From Zygnema cylindricum (lineage: Eukaryota; Streptophyta; Zygnematophyceae; Zygnematales; Zygnemataceae): a DNA stretch of 64,000 nt. The DNA lies in the NCBI GenBank assembly GCA_037447655.1, contig JBBHKE010000573.1:285332-349331 (forward strand), given 5' to 3'. The notes beneath the pieces were generated by a model. The model was not told the origin of the DNA. It made no database searches and worked only from the letters and a program-made list of their open reading frames with translations. Position numbers and translations under genes: made by a program. This document shows, one piece after another, positions 1-11,744 of the stretch. The number at the start of each line of letters is the position of its first letter. Within the stretch, counting starts at the first letter, position 1.

Positions 1-620
1 TGGCATAAGAGATTAGGCCATGTTAATTATGATAGCTTACAAAAGATGTTGAATTCAGGAAAGGTTGAGGGTGTTTCTCTTACTTCTCAGCTTGTGAAAT
101 CATGTGATGGATGCTCATTTGGAAAGATCCACATATTACCTTTTCCACAACAATCTGACCACAGATCGGACAAAAATTTACAACTTATCCACTCGGATGT
201 TCTCGGTCCATCACAAGTTCCATCAGCTAGAGGTGTCCACTATATGGTTACATTCATTGATGACTACTCGAGGTTCACAAGAGTTTACTTCATGCATCAC
301 AAGAGTGAAGTGTTTTCACACTTCAAGCACTACAAGGCATGGGCAAAAAAGCTGCAGGGAGTTTCAATCTTGACACTAAGATCGGACAACAAAGCAGAAT
401 ATACTTCAAAGGAGTTCGAACCGTTTCTCCTCCACAAAGGTATCAGTCATAACCTGACACTTCCACAGACACAGAAATAGAATGGTGTATCTGAAATACT
501 AAATAGAATTGTAACAAAAAATGCTAAATCTTTGCTTGCAGACAATGGTTTAGATTTCAAATTCTGGGCTAAAGCACTCAATTGTGCGATTGAAAAGAAA
601 GTTGTTGTATGTAGAAATAT
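1..620 (+). pseudogene. copia integrase relic (GAG-pre-integrase and IN core)
   Basis: The reading frame is already open at base 1, so the gene starts upstream of the window. It opens with WHKRLGH and a later CDGC pair (the zinc-binding HHCC module of copia integrase). The core follows, with HSDVLGP and LRSDNKAEY matching the first two catalytic Asp positions. TAG at 478-480 interrupts the PQQNGV-type motif; the same frame then continues as NGVSEILNRI to about 620. The catalytic Glu region is degraded (VSE in place of VAERKNRT). It belongs to the same element as the RT and RNase H relics downstream. Function is known from the family only; this copy cannot make intact integrase. Confidence 0.88.
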
Positions 621-1008
621 ACAGTTGAAAGATGAATACGATTCGGTTGATCTGTTCACAAACACCGAAGGTGAACAAACAAGAAAGGTACAGGAGTATG
701 TGATCTTTCAACATACTCAATCTGTCTATTTCCTGTCACAGCCACCGCCTACAACTATATTTCCACAGGTTCCTCTACCATATGTAGCACCAACTAGATT
801 CTCCACCGGTATCTTCACAATTTTATTCGCATGCGTAAGCAGCAAACCCAGATCCAGTTTCGGCACCTGCAACAGCTCAGAACATTAAAAGAAATAGCAG
901 GCAGTCGACAATTTCAGCGTCAAAATTTCCCAGGGGAAGAAGAACCAACAGCCCGTTTGCAAGCAAGCTCACATTTTGCTTTCTCTGCAGCTACAACATA
1001 ACCGTTAA

Positions 1009-2029
1009 CAATTCAAGAGGCCTTCTTAGAGAGAAATCACTTGATCGAGGCAGTAAATGACGAAATGGAGTCCATCATGGAGGTGCAGACGTGGGAGATG
1101 GTGGATCTTCCTCCGGGGAGGAAAGCCATTGACAGCAAATGGGTGTTCAAAGTGAAACTCAACCCGGACAACACCATCAAAAGTTACAAAGCCAGACTTG
1201 TGGCCAAAGGTTACAATCAGAAAGAAGGTATTGATTTTGAGGAAACCTTCTCTTTGGTTGTCAAATTTCCCACTGTCAAGATTTTACTAAGTTTGGCTGC
1301 TATAAAAAAACATAGAAGTCCACCAGATGGATGTTAAGACAACTTTGCTGCATGGAGAATTAGAGGAAACCATTTACATGAAACAACTAGAGATGTATGC
1401 AGAGAAAGGGAAAGAAAACTTAGTCTATAAACTAATAAAATTGTTTTATGGGTTGAAACAGGCCCTGACAATGAAACTTAAAACTAGATGAATTTCTTGC
1501 TGGACTAGGATTTCAAAGGATTAGTTCAGATCATTTAGTGTATGTACTGCAAGGGGAGGATGGGATCCTTTTTATTGCTGTATATGTGGATGACTTGCTT
1601 TAATTAAGCAAGTTTATGGATGAAATAAATCGAATTAAAGCGGCTTTAAGGTGAAGGTTCGAGATGAAGAACCTTGGTGAATCTAAGTATATCTTAGCAA
1701 TACAGGCAGAGAGAGACAAAAACAGAAAACTCATTATGTTAACCCAAAAGGAAGCAATAAGTAATATGCTAGAAAAATTTGAAATGAAAGATGTAAAAGG
1801 ATTTTTTACTCCCATGGAATTCAGACAGAAGCTTGATGGAAGTGAGTCAGACTTAGGCATAATGGTTAGTGAGAGCCTAAAGTCAGGGGAGGAAGAATTT
1901 ATGGCTTCAAAGCTGTATAGACATGTAGTGGGAAGTCTTATATACTTCATGAATCGTACGAGACCTTACATTGCAGCAGCTGTAAGAGTCTTAAGTAAGA
2001 GTGTGCAGAATCCTAAGAGGACAGACTAG
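1009..2029 (+). pseudogene. copia reverse transcriptase relic
   Basis: The open frame from about 1009 gives the typical copia RT entry: [33 protein letters not shown] frame change near 1310 leads to [21 protein letters not shown] and LFYGLKQA. The catalytic YVDDLL is at 1580-1600 and is followed at once by TAA (1601-1603). The connection segment resumes at 1664 with MKNLGESKYILAIQ and runs to RPYIAAAVRVLSKSVQNP. About 390 bases between the integrase and RT (621-1008) are a degraded linker in which I see no domain. Several stops and at least two frame changes make it non-functional. Confidence 0.9.
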
Positions 2030-2569
2030 GAAGGTGCAAAAAGAGTTTTGAGATACCTTGCAAGCACTCGAGATCTTAAGTTGATACTCGGAGGAGGAGA
2101 AGTGAAAATGCAAACTTGGAGTGACGCCAGCTATGGGGATATGCCAAGCCAAAAATCCACAACCGGCTTCGTCCTAAAGATCGGAGATGGAACTTGTTGG
2201 TGGAGCACCAAGCAGCATAAGATTACAGCACAGTCTACAATAGAGTCAGAATACATGGCAGCAACTACTACACTAAAAGAACTCCTATGGGTTAAATCCA
2301 TTTTGTAGGAACTTGGATACATGCAGAAAGGTCCATAGATTATTTGGTGTGACAATCAAGCAACCACTGATATTGCTACCAAGCCGAGTAATCATTTTAA
2401 GAGGAAGCACATGGATGTTAGACTTCATTTTGTGAGAGAAAATGTACTTGCAAGAGTGTTAAAATTGTGTTATTTACCGGATGAGAAAATGGTTGTTGAC
2501 ATGCTAACCAAACCCCTTCCTGCTCCTAAGCTGTATTTTTGTAGAAAGGTTATTGGGCTGAGTGAGTGA
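2030..2569 (+). pseudogene. copia RNase H relic
   Basis: This is the copia-type RNase H end of pol. TWSDASYGD, STIESEYMA and WCDNQATT carry three of the expected acidic catalytic positions. The C-terminal KRKHMDVRLHFVREN and DMLTKPLPAPKL motifs are typical of copia. In-frame stops lie at TAG 2306-2308 and near 2337. The frame ends with TGA at 2567-2569, 23 bases before the LTR. It resembles the RNase H at 36188-36686 more than any other copy here. Confidence 0.88.
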
Positions 2570-2592
2570 CTGAGTCTAAAGATTTAGGGGAG
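2570..2592 (+). other. polypurine tract of the first copia element
   Basis: A purine-rich stretch ending in ATTTAGGGGAG precedes TGTTGAAA, the typical plant copia junction between internal DNA and 3' LTR. In the family it primes plus-strand synthesis. It fixes the left edge of the LTR at 2593. Confidence 0.65.
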
Positions 2593-3485
2593 TGTTGAAA
2601 TTGGAAATCTTTAATTATTAGATAGAGTTGTGAGGAGGAATTAAGAACTTAGAAAATTTTGGGAAATGAAAACCTGTAATACTTACCTCAAATAGTGTTA
2701 CATTAATAAAAGACTAAAAGTGTGTACTGTATAGCCAGTTGAACGCGCGTTGGTAGGTAAAGGGTGTTACAAGTTTCACGGAGTAGCGCCGATGACCAAT
2801 TACACGTGTCGCGAGAATAATGAGGGGATTGATAAAATCGGACGAACGGAACACAAACCGTATATCTGGAAATATATGGTACCGTCAACCAAGAAGGGCC
2901 GTTGATTGACATCAAATTAACGGACGCAATTCAGAAGGGACCACAAATGACGAAGCACACTTGGACGGTATCAAGTGCTTCGTACTATACGACAACAGTC
3001 AGCCGAATGCTATGGACCACTATTGACTAAGCGCCAAGAATATTTTATGTACGGTCTACTATTTGTAAATATTTGGATACAAGGATTTGTTGTTTAGCTA
3101 ATTTAAAATAGTGTCGCACTATTCATATTTAGAGAAATGGCAAAATTAGGTTTTGGAAGTACTCTTTGAATAGTAAGTACAGTTTTAGTACTTTGTCGTA
3201 GCATAAGACAGTAATGTAGTACAGTCACTTAAATTAGTGTGATTAGTAGATACTCACTGTGAGTATAGTTTAGGACTTAGACTAATTGTCATCATCGAAG
3301 TCTTGGGATATTAATAAACTAAGGCAGTTTTTGTGAATCTGCAGTGTGAATATCTTATGGTTGACTAGATCAATTGAATTGAATCTTTGAGGAGTTATTC
3401 TACACTGTGTTTACTATTGTTATGTAGAATTTGAGTCTACATAGATGACTGAGTTGCATTCTCTTACATCTTGAAGTTGGCTGTT
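2593..3485 (+). mobile_element. LTR of the first copia element (right edge approximate)
   Basis: It starts TGTTGAAA right after the polypurine tract. The right edge is inferred from the leader and gag start that follow at 3486-3578, which match the leader and gag start on the minus strand at 63169. The segment holds no ORF worth calling. Pol lies on its left and a gag start on its right, so this single LTR seems shared by two element bodies. I could not find a clear CA end, so the boundary may be off by tens of bases. Confidence 0.5.
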
Positions 3486-3578
3486 GAGTAGGGTGCTTGA
3501 TAGCTTCTGTTTTACATGTCTCCTTCCACTACTACTGCTTTTGGCTCACCTCTTTCTACTCTGGTTGTTGAACAACAT
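3486..3578 (+). pseudogene. leader and first ~20 codons of a copia-type gag
   Basis: After the leader motif GCTTGATAGCTTC, an ATG at 3516 opens MSPSTTTAFGSPLSTLVVEQ. The minus-strand ATG at 63167-63169 opens MSTSTTTAAPPPAPVVVEQ after the same leader motif, so both look like the start of one gag family. The coding sequence stops being recognisable at about 3578, where the polypyrimidine tract begins. The match between the two copies is my own by-eye alignment. Confidence 0.5.
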
Positions 3579-6500
3579 CCCTCTCCCACTTCCTCCCTCC
3601 CTCCCTCTCCCTATCCCTCTCCATCTCACGGTGGTCCCTCTTTATTTTAGTACCCCTTTCCTACTCACTCCCTTCCTTTCTTCCTCTCCCTCTCCTTGTA
3701 CGTTTCTCTCTCCCTCTCCCTCTCCATCTTTTTCTCCTTCTCCCTCTTTTTTTTCAACCCCCTCTCCCTCTATCTCTCTTTTCCTTTTTTTTTCCTCTCT
3801 TTCCACCCTTTCCCACCTGCTCCGAGGACGAATTTCTCTACCTATCTGTCTTAACTTCTTCTCCCCCTTTTCTTGTCCCTCACCATCCTCTCTTTTCTCC
3901 CTATTTTTCTCCTCTACTCTCTTTCTCCCTTTTTATTTTATGCATCCGACTCCCTCGTCCTCCTCCTCTCTTACTCATGATTAATATGCCTCACCGTCTC
4001 CCTTCCCTCCCTCTTTCGCTCTTGTACCCTAGTCCTTTTTCCTCTCCACTCCCTCCTCTCCTCCCTTTCATTCTCATTTTCTTTCTCACTCTCCTCCTCT
4101 TCTTTTTCACCCTCTACCTTTCCCTCTAACTCTCTCTCTCCTTCTTCTTGTTCTTCTCCAGTTCCCTCTCTCTCTCCCTCTCTTAACCATTCAAACTCTA
4201 TTACTCCCTCTCCCTCTCTCTCTTACTAACATCCCCTATGTCTCGCCCTCCTCTTTTCTTTCCTCTAATCTGTGCCCTGTCGCTCAATTTTTTCCCTCTT
4301 CCTCTCCCTCTCCCTCGCCTTTCCCTCTTTCTTTTCCTCCGCGTTTTTTTACCACTTTAGCTCCCATTTCTTCTGCCTTCTTTTTTCCACTCCCTCTTCT
4401 CTGCCAACTTCCCTGGCCTCTCTCTCTTTATATACTTCTCCCTCTTTTTTGCTCTCACCCTCTCTGTTTATCTCTCCCATCGCTTTTACCTTGTATCTTG
4501 ACGTCTTAATTTTTCATCTCTACTTTTCCGTCCCAATCATTGCCCTCCCTCATTCCCTCGATCCCCGTCACTTTTTTTCTCCTATCCTTCTCCTTTCCCT
4601 CTGAGGCGTGTCGTCCTCGGGCCCAACATGCTCTCAGATTTTCTCTCTCTCGTTCTACCACTCTCTCTCTCCCCTTTTCCCTCTCCCTCTGCCTCTTTTT
4701 TTCCCTCCCTCTCACTTTTGCTTCCTCGACACTCTCTCCCCCGTCGATCTTCACCCTCTCCCTTTCGTTCTCTTCAACCCTCTCACTCTCTCCTCCTCTC
4801 CCTCTCACGCTTCCTTTTCCTCTTTCACTTTCTTCTCCTTTCCTTCGTCTTCTCCCTCTCTCTCTACCTATATCTTCACTTATTTCTCTCCCCTTCCATT
4901 CACCTCTCCCATCTCTCATTTTTTTTGATCTCCCTCTCTTTTGCCGTTTCCCTCTCCTTGAACCTTTTTCCTTCTCTCTCCTTCTCCCTCTCTTTTTGCA
5001 TAGGAATAGCAAAAACTAAAAGAAGACAAAAGAGGGAAAGAGCAGAGGGAAGGGAGACGACAATGTAGAGGGGACCTCCTCTTTTTATTCTCATCCCTCT
5101 GATCCTTCTTCCTCTCCCCTTTCCTCTCCCACTCCCTTTCTTCTCACTCACAATTTCTCCATCTCCCCCAACTTTTACCTCTGTTTACCCATTCCTCTTT
5201 CTCTCCCTGTTCCTCTCCTTCTCCTCTCCCTTGCCTTCTTTCTCAACCACTTTATTTTTCTCCCTCACGATCTCCCTCTATACCCTCTCCCTATCCTTAC
5301 ATCGCTCTTTCTTCCACTCCCTCTCCACTCTCTCTCCCACGCCCACTTCCCCCTTTGCTCTTCCTTTTACTCTTCCACTCTCTTTCCCTCGCGCTCTGCC
5401 TCTCTCTTACCTCCTTCCCTCTCTCCTATCCCTCTCCCCATGCCATATCCTCTATCCTCTTCTTGCCCTCCCTTATGACCTCTATTTCACCCTCTCCATC
5501 CCCCTCTCCCTCTCTCTCTCCCTCTTTCTCTCACTAACCTTATCCCTCTCCTTCTCGCTCTCACCCTTTCTCTCCTTTTTCCACCCTCATTCCGTCTCCT
5601 CTTTTTTTCGTTCTCCCTCTCCATCTCTCATCTTCTACCTTTCTCCCGTTCTTTCCTTCTTGTTCTCCTTTTCATTCTCCCTCTTCTTTTCCCTCTACCT
5701 CTCCCTCTTATTTTCCCTCTCTCTCTACCTCCCTCCTTTTCCCCCTCCCTTTCCTTTTTGTTCTCTTTTTCTTTTTCACTCTCCTTCTCCCTCTGCCTCT
5801 CCCTCACATTTTCCCTATCGCTCCCCTTATCCTCTCCCTCTCCCTACCTCTCTCTTTCTTTTTTTCCCTACCTCTCTCTTTCTTTTTTTCCCTACCTCTT
5901 GCTCTCTATCTTTCTCCTTTTCTCCCTCTCCCTCTCCTCTCTTGCTCCCACTCCTTCTCCTACTCCGAACCCCCTTAATCTCTTTTCAACTTTCCCTCTC
6001 CCTTTTCCAATTTTCTTTCTTTTTTCTTATGCCTAACTCTCTTCGTCTTCCTCTCCCTCTCCTTTTTTATTTGCGTCTTCGTCTTCCACTCATATTCCCT
6101 CTGCCTCTCCTTTTCCCTCTCCCCCTCCTCCCTCTCTCTCTCCCTCTTCTTTATCCTATACCTCGTTATTTCCCTCCCTATCGTAATTGGCCTTTTCTTT
6201 CTCTTAGCGCCTCCATCTCTCACCATTTCCCTCTATCTCTCCCGCGTCTCTCCTCTTCGTTTTCCTACATCCTTTCGCTCTAATATTTTACTCCTCCAGT
6301 ATCTTTCCCTTTCCCTCTCCCTCTTCCCTTGCCATCTCCCTTTCCCCTTTTTTTCCCTCTACCTATTACACCTCACACCTCATATTTTTGGCACTCTTCC
6401 CCCCTCTTTCCCCTCCTCTCCCCCTTTATTCCCCTTTCCCACTATCTTTCCCTTTTCTTCTCCCTCTTCCTATCCTCCGTGCCCTCTACCTTTCCGAAAA

Positions 6501-7390
6501 TCCCACTGCTTTCTTCCCTCTTTCCCCTCCACACTCTTCTTGTCCTTCTCCATTTCCCTCTCCATTTTCATTGGGCACTCCCATTCTTTTTCCCTTTCCT
6601 TTTCCCATTTCCATTTCCCCTCCCTCTCCCCCCCAATCTCCTTTCATTCGCCCTCTCTTTTTCCATCTCCCTCCATCTATCCATCTTATTTTTTCTTTAT
6701 ATCTCCTTATCCCTATCTATATTAATTTTCCACCCTCTCTTGCTTTCCCTCTCTCTCCTCCTCTCCATCTCCTTCTTTTTCTCCCTCTGCCACACCTCCT
6801 CGACTCTTTCTCACCTCTCCTTCTCTCCGTCGCCACTTTCCTCACCCCGTCTTCTCCCGTCTCCCCCTCTCTCTCCCTCTCTTTCTCCCTTTCACGTGCT
6901 TTTTATTTAACCCTCTTCCTCCCTCTCCCTCTCAATCTCCTTCTCTTGTTCTCTCTCCCTCTTGTCCTTTCTTTTATACTCCCGCCCCCTCTCCCTCTCT
7001 CTCTACCTCCTCCCTCTTCCTCCATCTACATTTTCCTCTCCCCCTCTCTCGCCCTATCTCCCCTTCCTTTTGGCCCTCCTTTCCCTCTCACTCTCATTTT
7101 TTCTCTTCCACTCTTACTTCTTTTCTCATATCGTATTCCCTCTCTCATTTCCTCCTCGTTTTTTACCAATCTAACTCGCCTTTTTTCTGCCCTATTTTTC
7201 CTTCTCCCTCTCCCTCGCCATCTTTGCGGCCCTCTCTTTCTTGTTCTACTTCTCCCGCATCCTCTCCCTCTTTGTTTTTCTCCACCTTATTTCACGTATC
7301 CTGCCCCCGCCTTACCTTTTCACCACTACTTCTATACCCATATCGTTGCCCTCTCTCACTCCCTCATCCCCCATCTCCCTCGCCTTCTTT
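3579..7390 (+). repeat. 3.8 kb polypyrimidine (C/T) tract
   Basis: The plus strand is almost only C and T, built from drifting CCCTCTCC, CTCTCC and TTTTTC words with scattered A and G. Long open frames cross it in several frames at once and encode only Ser, Pro, Leu and Phe; they are composition artefacts, not genes. Short perfect duplications exist, for example a CTACCTCTCTCTTTC unit repeated near 5850-5895. One purine-rich island lies at about 5000-5078. Homopyrimidine tracts can form triplex (H-DNA) structures; whether this one does is unknown. Confidence 0.95.
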
Positions 7391-7651
7391 GAAAAATCTC
7401 CTTGGCAATTGCACTCCCGCTAACCCGATGAATTTGAGGAATGTGTTCTAGGTTCACATTGTCTGGGCTATATAGTTAGTGAGTGTCGTCCGGACTATAA
7501 AGTGTGTGCTGTAATTTTGTCCCAGTGACATACATGCTACCAAACTTATCCCATGTTAGGAAGCCCAACCGAACGCTCTGTAAGGTTCCATGGGAGGCTG
7601 ACCACAGTATTCATGTTCGTTACCGTGAGACTCTTCATGTCATCAACAAAG
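7391..7651. other. unique-looking sequence, nothing recognised
   Basis: Mixed-composition DNA between the polypyrimidine tract and a MITE relic. I see no ORF, RNA gene or clear repeat. Confidence 0.5.
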
Positions 7652-8184
7652 TACACTGTGAATAGCTATTAAAGTTAAGAAATAATTAGTGTAAAAAAAC
7701 AATTAGTGTTATCAACTCAATTTTGGGTTCAAAGGCCTAACACCAACAAATGTTAACGATCATTTATACACCTAACACTAATTTGGATACACATTTCTAT
7801 ATTGTAGTTGTGATAGTCCACATATTCCACGCTTAAACATGTGAAGACAGATTCTTCGCGATTTTCCCTCGTCTCTATGAGTAGAAATCAAATTTGATTG
7901 CGCTTTCCCATGGCGATGCACTCAATTTCACGTGTCAACGCCTTCATATGACACTTATTCTGTATACTTTATACGAAATAATGAGCACTTTTAGTACGGA
8001 CACACACATTTCATACATTACACCATTTCAAAACATTCGAAACTAGAGTAATTAACTCTAATTAAACAGTACCTATATAAACGTAAAAATAAAATTTGAG
8101 TTATTAATACTACCTTAGGTTCAAGGGTCAAAATTTGAGGGCGGCGAATTAGCTTTGTTATCGATAATAGCGATTCACGGTGTA
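7652..8184. mobile_element. Stowaway-like MITE relic or composite
   Basis: The left end TACACTGTGAATAGCTATTA and the right end, ending CGATTCACGGTGTA, are imperfect inverted copies that resemble the clean termini at 46202-46745. The interior shares with 47166 onward a block around CCTAACACCAACAAA. I am unsure whether the two ends belong to one element or to two decayed copies. Confidence 0.4.
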
Positions 8185-8279
8185 GCGTCCATACAAATGT
8201 GATGTGACGCCCTAGTATCAATGATCTATTCCTTTTCTCTTTTCTCATGTTCCCTCACACAATCTAATGTCTAATGTAA

Positions 8280-8970
8280 AAAGGTTGCGATAGCTTTGCC
8301 TTCCTCTAACATTGTCCCCTTAATCCATAAAATTTCCCCATCCACCGTTGCGAGGGCCAATCTCACGGCCCCCTTTCAACAACCACGGACATGGTCTCCT
8401 CGTCGGACATCTTTTGGAACCACCATCGCCTTTGTTGTAGAACCGTGAACCGATGAGAGCCCAATGCTTGAGGTGAGCCCAATTCTCGCAATAATAGCAT
8501 TGAGGTCTTTTTTAGGGTAGTTAGCCATTAAGTGCCCATAATATTGACATGTATATCATAGTAAATCACTCAAATCTCGTTGACCTTTTCCACTTTGGTC
8601 CTTACCCCTACCACGACCTCTAGGAGTACATTTAGCGCCCATTCTAAGTCCCATGAATTACCGAAACCCTTAGAAATTATTTTCCTATTTATCTCTACAT
8701 TCTTAACATAGTTAGTGGCAAATTCATAACAAGCTTTTTCTCCTTGCCAACGGAATTTGGTTCAAATAGACTATGATTTCCGGTAAGGTAATTATACGGA
8801 TTTTTTCCTCCCCTATAAGCCTTCCATGACTTATCAAGTGCTCATTCATGATGTTATATATCTTCACTACATCCTCTACGGACTGTTATCTTTGGAATAA
8901 CGAAAGAAGTCTTGAAACACATTGATACTATTATATCAATTATGATAAGTATAATTAGGATAATTAGATA
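8280..8970 (-). pseudogene. decayed copia gag with zinc knuckles
   Basis: Read on the minus strand, fragments resemble a copia Gag tail: YEFATNYVKNVEINRKIISK, then a basic RGRGRGK patch (8590-8625), a degraded QYYGHLMANYP knuckle (8530-8555), and QCYYCENWAHLKHWA (8461-8505), which is close to CX2CX4HX4C but lacks the last Cys. Several frame changes and stops separate the pieces. Nucleocapsid knuckles bind RNA in the family. No intact protein can be made. Confidence 0.5.
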
Positions 8971-8999
8971 TTATCTACTATTGAGTAATCAAATTAAGA

Positions 9000-9292
9000 G
9001 AGATATGTACATCCTTTGCGATCAATTAAGAGATAGGTGAAGATCCTTTGTGATCAATTCAAAGGTGTTAAAGATCTTTAATGATCCATTTGGAGAATAG
9101 AGGTGTTGAAATTTAGAAAGATTATCTTTGAAAATATAGAGGTGAGAACAGATTGTTGTTGTAAAAGAGGCTTCGGCCAAAACATATAAATTTTTTTTTG
9201 GTCGACTATTCTTTGTTGTGAATGCTTCTGCTGTGCATTACGTTTTTATGAATATTTATTTATGGTGATTTATTTACGATCCTACCCTTCCT
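9000..9292 (+). mobile_element. old LTR-like relic (similar to the LTR end at 16810)
   Basis: The 3' part has GAATGCTTCTGCTG, then a short AT-rich stretch and ATTTACGATCCT. This follows the order at the end of the well-defined LTR at 16233-16810 (GAATGCTTCTGCTGCAATAA, then ATCGATCCTTTCA). The left edge is not resolved. Short GATCCTTTGNGATCAATT repeats lie at about 9010-9060. Confidence 0.4.
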
Positions 9293-10296
9293 ACATCGAT
9301 CCCTTCTTTCTTTGGATGCATGAAAAGCACGTTGGAAATGTTTAAAGGCACACTCACCTAAGATTATAGCATAAACATAATTTTACTATTATAATGAGCG
9401 CTAAACATAATTTCACCTTTCTCTTTCAAACCACTTTCTCCTTTATAGTTTAAATCGATTATGTTGACTAGAGTCGGCCATTTAGATATTTAGAGCCAAA
9501 TACGATTTTGAGTAACCATATGGATCCTTAGAGCCACGAACGTCAAAATCGTTTACACGATAGCGTAGGAGCACAGAAGTTCTCACCTACGGTAATCCAA
9601 TCTCACCGCGGAAACTTACGTAAACACATTCTCACAAGTGAAAAAAAAACACTAACAACTCATAAGAATCATATCGACTAATTCTAATAATATTGAACCA
9701 ATATTCAAAGCTCTCACTCTCACTTTGCTAACTCACTACATCCCTTACTCTTACTCAAATTACTCTTTTCACCATATTGAACACTAATCCTCCCACATCC
9801 TAAAATACTTCATAGCGACTAATCCTCCACTCTCCTAAAATACTTCGTAATGATAAATAATTACCACTAACCCCACAAGATAAAACATACATAAAGGCGT
9901 CGTAGTCCACAAGTGGACGTGCGCCTAACAAGACCCGTTGGCGGCGAAAACAGATTGGCGCGCGAAACTAAAATATATCAACGCACGAAAAAAAATAACC
10001 ACCGTACAGGATCGAACGAAACATAAACTGACACGCCTAACAAAACAATTACATCGAAACTTTAAAGCGCACCAAATAAAGTCTTACGCACTAAATCACT
10101 TAACTTCCAACTAAACCAAACAAAACCGACAAAATATAAATAAACGTAACAAAAATCAGACCACACACACTGACAGCTGAAACTGAATGCAACAGTAAAA
10201 CATAACAAACTAAGAGTACACGTGATTTTGGTTGATCTGCCGATATCCTCTTCGATTCTCCCAATATCCTAATAGAAATACACACTTGCGTATGAG
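9293..10296. other. AT-rich sequence without recognisable genes
   Basis: Contains a CACT/TCTC-rich stretch (about 9650-9890) that looks like the one at 12820-13040, probably debris of one repeat family. No coding frame is supported. Confidence 0.45.
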
Positions 10297-10299
10297 TAA

Positions 10300-10998
10300 A
10301 ATTCCATTAAAGGGAAAGTGGGGTTTTTTACTAGATGCCGTCTGTTTTCGTACAGTTTCATACCATTTTTATTTTTTTGGTCAGACGAAATTTCTTTACC
10401 GGATAATTGCTAAAGGTTGCTCCAATATTATACGTGTACGTATTGACTGTTGAATGTTTCAATTTTCAGATCCGCGAAGCAATCGCGCAAATCATCCAGT
10501 GTGAAGAAACTCTCCTCGCGAAGAGAGTTGCTTCACACTGATCTTGTAACACTGGTACACATAAAAAAGCAAAATAACACCCACCTCAAACAAGCGATCA
10601 CACGCCTACACGTCGTACAAGCCATGTGCCTCCTGCCACGCTTGATGCAGGTCAACCAAAATTAACCTCGCACGCTCCGTCTGATATCCACCGACCTTCA
10701 AAGTTTGCCGCAACTTTTCGCCATTCCATTTCGAATTATGATTTTCATTTTCAAAATTAAAAATCTGGCCGCAAACTTTTTGTACGAGTCATTAACTACA
10801 TCCGTTGGTATTGATGTTACATTCAGATTTTGTGTTTGAAGAATACTTTTATATTTTCTTAAAGTGAACACTGACCTACGTGGCACCAATCATAATTTTG
10901 AAAGGTTGTTTACTGGCCGACAAAATAGAGAGGATTGGTAAACTCTATCAATAGTCGTGTCTGTATGTTTACAGGGACCGCCTAATGGAATCAAGGCC
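10300..10998 (+). mobile_element. Tourist-like MITE relic (GAAAAGTGGGG family)
   Basis: The left end holds TTCCATTAAAGGGAAAGTGGGG-type sequence and the right end CCGCCTAATGGAAT, matching the inverted CCTTCCATCAGGCG and TTGATGGAAGG ends of the clean copies at 31716-32517 and 42862-43663. About 600 bp of the interior aligns by eye with 14650-15299, including CGCAAAGCAATCGCGCAA-type and CCTTCAAAGTTTGC words. Small ORFs here are not conserved between copies. Confidence 0.55.
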
Positions 10999-11001
10999 TA
11001 A

Positions 11002-11200
11002 GGTTGGCCTTCGATTAGCGAAAAAGTGGGGTTGTTTACTGAGGGCCGTACCGTTTCGTACAGTTCCGAACCATTTATTTCTTTTTCAAGGAAATCATCA
11101 TTACGGAAAAATCTCCAAGGTTTTAGGTGTAAAAGTTGACTGTCAGATGCCATTACACTCTTTATCCGAGACGCCACGTTGCCAGCCTTACAGTCTGTGA
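11002..11200 (+). mobile_element. left end of another Tourist-like copy
   Basis: Starts right after a TAA shared with the previous element, with GGTTGGCCTTCGATTAGCGA and then AAAAGTGGGGTTGTTTACTG, as in other copies. The right half is missing. Confidence 0.45.
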
Positions 11201-11339
11201 CGACCGTGCACGGGGAGGACACTTTGTTTGTTTGACTGAACGTGTAAAAATGGGCCGTGTAGAAAAGGAAAAAAAATATCCTTGATGAGCGTGCGCTTAT
11301 GTGCGTACACATTGCATGGGCCATGTGTTAAGGGACATT

Positions 11340-11565
11340 TAGCGTCAAGTTATTTTTGTCTTGTCCATACATTTTCTTACGTCGGTCAAGTCTTGTTGAC
11401 CGTCTTATCCGGATGTCTCACTTTTGGTCCTATCCGTACTTCCATACGTCGATCCAGTCATTTGTACTTTTTTGGAATATACGTCAGTCTAGTCTTTTTA
11501 TGTATAAGTCCTTTGACCGTCGGTCCAGTCTTTTGGGCGACGGTTCAGTCTTTTGTCTTACATAC
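11340..11565 (+). repeat. imperfect short repeats (CGTCGGTCCAGTCTTTT type)
   Basis: Around six drifting copies of a CGNCGGTCCAGTCTTTT-like word at irregular spacing of 25-45 bp. Degenerate minisatellite with no coding evidence. Confidence 0.45.
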
Positions 11566-11568
11566 ATT

Positions 11569-11740
11569 TGTTAGAATCTAGACTAAGATTCGTTTGTTAT
11601 AGCGCACCATAGAGCGCTTAGACTCCACAGTAATTAGCATAGTATATTTTGTATATAAGTGACTTTTCTCACTTAATGAAATCATCCCAAATACAAATCA
11701 ATTCCTCTCTCTAATGTATTGATCTTTCTCTTGTGTACAA
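11569..11740 (+). mobile_element. possible LTR or leader before a copia gag
   Basis: Begins TGTTAGAATCTAG, contains a TATA-like TTTTGTATATAAG (about 11647-11662), and leads directly into a gag ATG at 11745. No tRNA primer site could be recognised, so this may be a leader or a partial LTR. Confidence 0.3.
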
Positions 11741-11744
11741 TTTC

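Noticed and set aside
4506-5012. Arg/Glu/Lys-rich minus-strand frame
   Set aside because: Complement of the polypyrimidine tract; no domain and no start context.
5231-6283. 350-codon open frame
   Set aside because: Only Ser/Pro/Leu/Phe from C/T-rich DNA; similar frames are open in other phases of the same tract.
6388-7392. 334-codon open frame
   Set aside because: Same composition artefact of the polypyrimidine tract.
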